A stretch of 64,000 nt of DNA. Origin: Magicicada septendecula. Lineage: Eukaryota > Arthropoda > Insecta > Hemiptera > Cicadidae. The position numbers were made by a program, and so were the translations under genes. Below, piece by piece: positions 59,063-64,000 of this stretch (within the stretch, counting starts at the first letter, position 1; each line of letters opens with the position of its first letter). The notes beneath the pieces were generated by a model. It had not been told where the DNA came from. It was given only the letters and a program-made list of their open reading frames with translations, and did not search any database. The stretch lies in NCBI GenBank assembly GCA_034769895.1, contig CM068373.1:202658134-202722133 (forward strand), read 5' to 3'.

Positions 59063-61100
59063 TATAACTCTACTTCTATGCGTTATTGTTATGTCGTGTT
59101 GTGTGTGAGTACCTACCTGCTGTCTGATCTTGCAGATTCTTCCGACTAGGGCGTGTGGATTTTGGATTTGAAGTTCGCAAGCTAGTAATCTCAAATTTAT
59201 TACAACAACACACAAAATAGGTTACTTTAAAGGGGGAGAGTTTTGTGAGACTGGTAGGCTTTATCGTACAACAATAAAACACTGTTATATGGGGTAATAA
59301 AACGTTGTTTATTACTCCAACAACACACAAGAATAGAATGGTTATTATATTATGAATTTCTTACAGTCTAAACAATGAATCAATGTTTTTCGATTGGTCA
59401 ATAGTCGAAAGAAATTGAACTCGTTCTTTGGCGAGTGAATTGCAATTTAAATTTTAATTTATTAATTTATTTGAATTTAATTAAATTTATTTAATTAAAT
59501 TGAATCTAAATGTTCATGAAACAAAATATAAAACTCTGAAATTAATTAGAATAATTAATTAAAATAAATTAGACGTGACAGTCTAGTTCACGTTATTTCA
59601 TTTCTAGTGATTCTACTTCTGATATACTGCAGTATGATCTAAGATTAGATTGTCAGTTAAGATTTGTATAGCGCTTTTATACTACTTCTATTTCTTAACT
59701 ATAACTTAATAATGACTTAAACTGCTATACAGATTATCACAACGAATTTACTTTTTAATTACTAGAGTCTTTGCTTTTTGTTTGGTACCTGAATTATTTG
59801 AATTACAATGTTTTAATTGAAAAATAGAAAATTTGATCTGAAAAATAAATAAGTGGATTTTGCTTTCCTGTTACTGAAGAGGATGTCGTCCCGATTTGTC
59901 CCTCGTCGATTCGAGTCCTTGGTTAGAGAAAGTAATCTGCTTAGAACTGCTGGATTCGGTTGTGGAGTTCAAAATTCGGCAACACTCTGCTTCCTTGCTG
60001 TTTGTGAATATTTTAACGTCTGCTGCTGTCCGCTGGAACTGCTTCCTGTCCCTCGTCGATTCGCACGTTGCACGTCAGCGTGTGTGTGTGTGTGTGCTTC
60101 GTTCGGGTGGTCGCTCTGCTCGTCAGCTGTTCACCAATGATTTAGACGGCCTCTCTGCTGTATTCTTGAAGTCTGGTCTTGAAGTCTGGTGGATCTCTTG
60201 CGCTCTTGCGTGCTTATGACTAACTGGTAGTACACAATAAGCTTGGTTGATGTACTGAAGAGTATCTCGCCTTTATGCAACAATTACGAGCTATACAGAT
60301 GATCTGTACTTAGTGTGTTCGTAATTGCGTGTGTGTTGACCACGTAGAGTCTTCTTGTTGATCTTCACCACTTTGGTTACTAGACGATCGAAGGACTACG
60401 TCTTAACTTCGTGAGTACTGGCAAAAGAGTGATCTTTCAGCCCATAAACACCTCGCTGGCCGGGGCTCGCGTCAAGTGATTTCATTGGCTGACACACTCT
60501 CCCTACTACATAAAATTTGAATTCCCTTGGTCCGTGAGAATGAAGTTAGGTTCCCACAGACGGAGAATTGATATTATTTCTAATATTACTATCAGCGGAA
60601 CTAATTTTGTCGCTCCGGATTTCCTGTGCTTATTTAATTTTCCAATAACTCGGTTGCAAACCAAGTTGTGTGAAATCTAAAATATACAATCGGTCAGAAA
60701 TTATTATCTTTATAACATACTAAAATCTCATTACTGTAACTCTATTTTTAAAGAAGTTATTCAATTATATTTAATTAACTCTTTCATTTGTTAATTATAT
60801 CGCGTAAAATTTGCACATGCCATTATTAATATTTCGGTAAACATTTTGGCTATGTTGGATTTCGCCTTTATTTATTAGTTTCCAAGATATTAATGATTAA
60901 CAGTTTGGGTGTGGTCGCTTCCTTGTACAGCGAACTGATTACATAATGACCACGTGTGCGTTGCTTTACAAAGCATTATTTTCAACGCTCTACATTCAAA
61001 TGGAGTTTTGACTGTTATATTTTATTTAAATATGCTTTCAGTATGCGGTACACATATAACCCCAAATAGTTAATATTTGGTGCTGTTATATATTCCCACA
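59063..61100 (-). repeat. Element F, shared LTR between copies 1 and 2 (2038 bp)
   Basis: Serves as 5' LTR of copy 1 and as 3' LTR of copy 2. It contains a 398-bp segment (59992-60389) absent from 51554-53194. Frames at 59853-60219 span that segment and recur nowhere else in the window, so I do not call them genes. Confidence 0.92.
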
Positions 61101-64000
61101 CCCGCTTTAAAAAAAAAATGAATGTAATAATTACAGTTATTTTTTTTTTCTTAATCATTACACACATATTCTGTAATCACTATACTTATTATCTATACAT
61201 TGTACTACTTATTCAAAAGAAAAACATACATGTGTGTTAATGTTATTTCATTACATACAACTTAATTCTACATACACTTATTAACAATATTACATTTGCA
61301 ATCATTTGTGTATTAATGTTTTTAGAACGGCTGATATCTTTGTTTGTAAACAGTGGCGCGTGTGCAAAGGAATTTGCTGACAGTTTATTTACAACCGTTA
61401 TCGCCCGCCGCTGGCTAATTGCTTGACCTACTTTCAAACGTCGGTCAGGTAGTTATCGCGTGACGTAACCATTTCCTGCTGTGTGTTCGTTCGGTCCTAC
61501 ACGCCCGCTGTTTATCGCGATAGAAAAGCATTATTATTACTACACAAGCTATCTACAATTATTATTAATAATATTATGCATCACAAGTTATTTATTTTAA
61601 TTTTAATTATTATAATACAATTACTATTAACTCTAAATACTATTTATTTTTTTAAAGTCTTATTATTTCGTCGCGACGCGCTTTGGAATGCCATGCTACT
61701 CAAAGTATTTTCTCAAAGAGCTCGCATGGTATTTACCGATCGTTTTCGTTCGGTCGAGCGTCGTAACGATAAACGTGTGAGGCGCGAGTTGTTGAGCCAA
61801 CAGATAGGGACCATTATATAAACGAAAAAACTTTGCGGCCACATTTATGTCTCTTCGGCCTACAGGATTCGCCTTGAGCAGTACTTTCTCACCTACTACA
61901 AAGTTCGTTAGTTATGAGTAGTATTGAACTTGTCCGCCCTTTTTCGCCCTTTTTCAACTATTCTTTCCCTCACAAGTTGATTTTTACATTGCACCGGCAG
62001 AGGTAGATTATAAGTCTTTGGCCTACTTAAATAATTATTCCAAAACCTCTCTGGCGTGGTTCCAGAGTCTAATTCTGCTGGTGTGTATTCCGTGGTATCG
62101 TGATAACTCTCATTTATTGCCTTTTCGAAGAATGGTAAGAACTCGGGCCATTTACTTTGTTCCTTATAGCAATAGATACGGAACATTTTACCGATTTCCC
62201 GATTCACCCTTTCGGCAAGGTTTCCCTGTGGTCGTCGTATCGAGGTTAGGACTGCTTTGATACCGTTACATTCCAGGGTGGCTGCCCAGTGTTTGTTTTG
62301 GAACTGCTGTCCCTGGTCACTAAGTACGTTCCTTATTGGTCCATGTTGTGGGATATACTTATTAAGTATAATATTTAAAACGGACTTTGTGGTGGGCCTA
62401 GGGATCGCATAAAGGCTAACTTTTTTAGTAAACACATCGACGCAAACTACCATGTGTTTTAGATTTCTGGTCGCCTTGGGTAATGGTCCCAGAAAGTCGA
62501 TGGCGATCATCTGTCCCTTACCTTCCGTTATCACATTGGCCATGGGAACGTAAGTGTGCAAGTTTGGTACTTTCGCTGTTTTACATGGATAACATGTTTT
62601 TAACAATTTCTTAACCCTACGGTACATGTTTGTAATTGTAAAATCCTCCTGCAATATTTTGACACATTTTACAGGAGATGCGTGCGCCATTTTTATATGT
62701 AAAGATTGTGTTATACACGCAAGCATCGCTGGAGACAATACCACTTTCCATTCGCCCTGTAACAATTTATACAATATATTGTCTTGTATAAGATAGTGAG
62801 GATTTGGGTGAGCTGCTAACATTAGCTTTTTAGCAAGGAGTGCGATGTTATCGTCCTGCTCGCGTCCTAAGTTCTGTAGCATATTAGTAGCTTCAGGCGC
62901 GACCGTGTATTGCATATTTAACACTCTCAACTCGTCAGCTGCTTCATATACCTCCTCCTTTTCTACGGGCGGATATCTACTTAGAGTGTCTGCGGTGGTA
63001 TTCTCTGATCCTTTGCAATATTTAATAGTGAATGAGTACTCCTGAATAGCTAACACCCATCGTGTTAGTCGGGAATTTGCTAATCGACATTTTAATATAA
63101 ACGATAACGCCTGATTATCAGTGTGGATCTCGAAATGGGTACCGTATAGGTAGTGTCTGAATTTTCTGAGTGCGTTTATTATGGCGAGTATTTCTTTCTC
63201 AGAAGTACAATAGTGCAACTCAGCGCCTTTGAGCGTTCTATTGGCGTATGGTACAACATGAAGACTACCTTGTTCGTCTTCTTGGTGCAACACGGCGCCG
63301 ATAGCGTACTCGCTAGCGTCAGTGTACATTACGTACTTCCTACCCTGCTGTGGATGGAACAATTGTAAATTAGATTGGAACAGGCCCTTAACCCTCTCAA
63401 ACGCATCGTTCTGTTCAGAACCCCATTTCCACTTTATATTTTTGCGTACCAGCTGTAGCAAGGGGACTGTATATTCGGCGTATTTGCTGGTGAATTTCCT
63501 GTAGTATCCCGTGAGTCCAAGGAATGCTCGCAGTGCTTTGAGGTTCTTGGGCACCGGGAACTCCACAATACTCCGGAGCTTTTCTGGGTCCGTACTGATA
63601 CCTGTAGCTGAGATTATATGTCCCAGGAACTTCATTTGAGACTTTACAAACTCGCACTTGTGTAGTTTGAGCTTGATGTTGGCTAACCTCAGCTTCTGGA
63701 AGACGCTCCGCAGATGCTCGAAGTGTTCCTCCAACGTGCGGGATATGACGAGGATGTCATCAACGAATATTACAGTGTATGGGTCTACCTCAGGTCCTAG
63801 AGCTCTCTCGAGGCATCTTACAATCGCAGCGAGACTCGTGCTAAGGCCAAAAGGTACCACCTTGTGCTGATAGCATTTGTTATTGAATATAAATGCTGTA
63901 TACTTACGATCTTGCTCACACAGCGGGACCTGCCAGAAGCTTGCTGTTAGATCTAACTTCGTGAGGTACCTGGCTCCTTCACATTTAATGAAGAGATCCT
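61101..64000 (-). mobile_element. Ty3/Gypsy element F, copy 2, cut by the window edge
   Basis: Continues from the shared LTR into a second F interior that parallels 53195-56102 almost base for base. Only the 3' non-coding part and the integrase to mid-RT part of pol are in the window. Differences from copy 1 are few substitutions, a 3-bp deletion (one Asp fewer in YEAADDELR) and a 1-bp deletion in pol. Confidence 0.93.
61830..64000 (-). pseudogene. pol: Gypsy pol, copy 2, C-terminally frameshifted and 5' end outside the window
   Basis: The frame is open from the window edge (mid-RT) down to 61908. RT active site FVDD, RNase H (YTDAS, HTDNQ) and integrase HHCC, D, D and E residues are all present. 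A single T missing from the plus-strand run at about 61911-61914 (GTTAGTTATGAG, where copy 1 has GTTAGTTTATGAG) shifts the frame. It ends after THN and removes about 70 residues of the integrase C-terminus. Substitutions include DQGQQF for DQGKQF and CYPCKTAK for CYPCQTAK. If the 5' part is intact it might still make RT, but integrase is probably impaired. Confidence 0.88.

Larger units (their letters stand above)
51554..61100 (-). mobile_element. Ty3/Gypsy retrotransposon F, copy 1 (shares its 5' LTR with copy 2)
   Basis: LTRs 51554-53194 and 59063-61100 (sense start TGTGGGAATATATAAC, sense end GTTATA rather than CA) flank 5.87 kb of interior. In sense order the interior has primer-site ladder, coiled-coil gag N-terminus, capsid region, -1 frameshift site, then pol with protease, reverse transcriptase, RNase H and integrase. 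This order of pol domains defines Ty3/Gypsy. Pol is intact, while gag is split by one indel. Beyond 61100 a second interior begins, giving LTR-interior-LTR-interior. The left end sits in a (TA)n tract of a D-family LTR. Confidence 0.93.

Noticed and set aside
59853-60219. ORFs of 95-107 codons spanning the extra 398 bp of the F LTR
   Set aside because: Single occurrence, overlapping frames, Cys/Val-rich because of a TG repeat, and no recognisable domain.

Overview
The window is arthropod, most likely insect, nuclear DNA: AT-rich, full of microsatellites, without operons, and built almost entirely of transposable elements. GGCCTA-type motifs recur (for example around 19490, 20100, 20820 and 28525), but the species cannot be named from this. 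I found no convincing host gene, tRNA or rRNA. All protein-coding signal belongs to mobile elements.

Layout. 1-1276: unassigned, with an (ATC)n microsatellite. 1281-7818: LTR element A, minus strand, near-identical LTRs, GTGG target duplication, one intact gag-position ORF and no pol. 7823-11100: unassigned. 11140-11610: decayed LINE reverse transcriptase. 11688-15906: Academ-like DNA transposon whose broken gene carries an XPG/FEN-type nuclease and a terminal Cys-rich finger. 16941-19345: hAT element with a perfect 8-bp target duplication. 19433-20928: IS630/Tc1-like element with about 200-bp inverted arms. 21166-22840: Merlin (IS1595/ISXO2-like) element with about 310-bp arms. 22850-26632: unassigned AT-rich DNA.

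The right 37 kb is a nest of minus-strand LTR elements. C (26637-39911) has giant LTRs of 4.73 and 5.75 kb around only 2.8 kb of internal DNA with one coiled-coil ORF. The LTRs differ mainly in the length of a 62-bp polypurine/polypyrimidine tandem array. D (40351-46639) carries a nested Penelope-like inverted pair (41759-43431, 12-bp target duplication). E (46640-51325) has a broken coiled-coil ORF homologous to that of C. A D-type LTR fragment (51326-51553) is interrupted by F, a Ty3/Gypsy element with gag, a canonical -1 frameshift heptamer and an intact 1108-codon pol. F is in tandem: LTR, internal region, LTR (59063-61100), then a second internal region that runs off the window.

The most unusual signal is shared by C, D, E and F. 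The junction between LTR end and tRNA primer-binding site occurs as a ladder of two to five diverged copies, some of them inside the LTR. C, E and F share one primer-site pattern (TGGCG, then CCAAC or similar, then GTGGGGC). A reasonable inference is that the pol-less elements A, C, D and E are non-autonomous, and that C and E could be mobilised by a Gypsy element such as F. YY1/Pho-type AAnATGGC motifs recur in the LTRs of A, C and D and in the ends of the unrelated Academ element.
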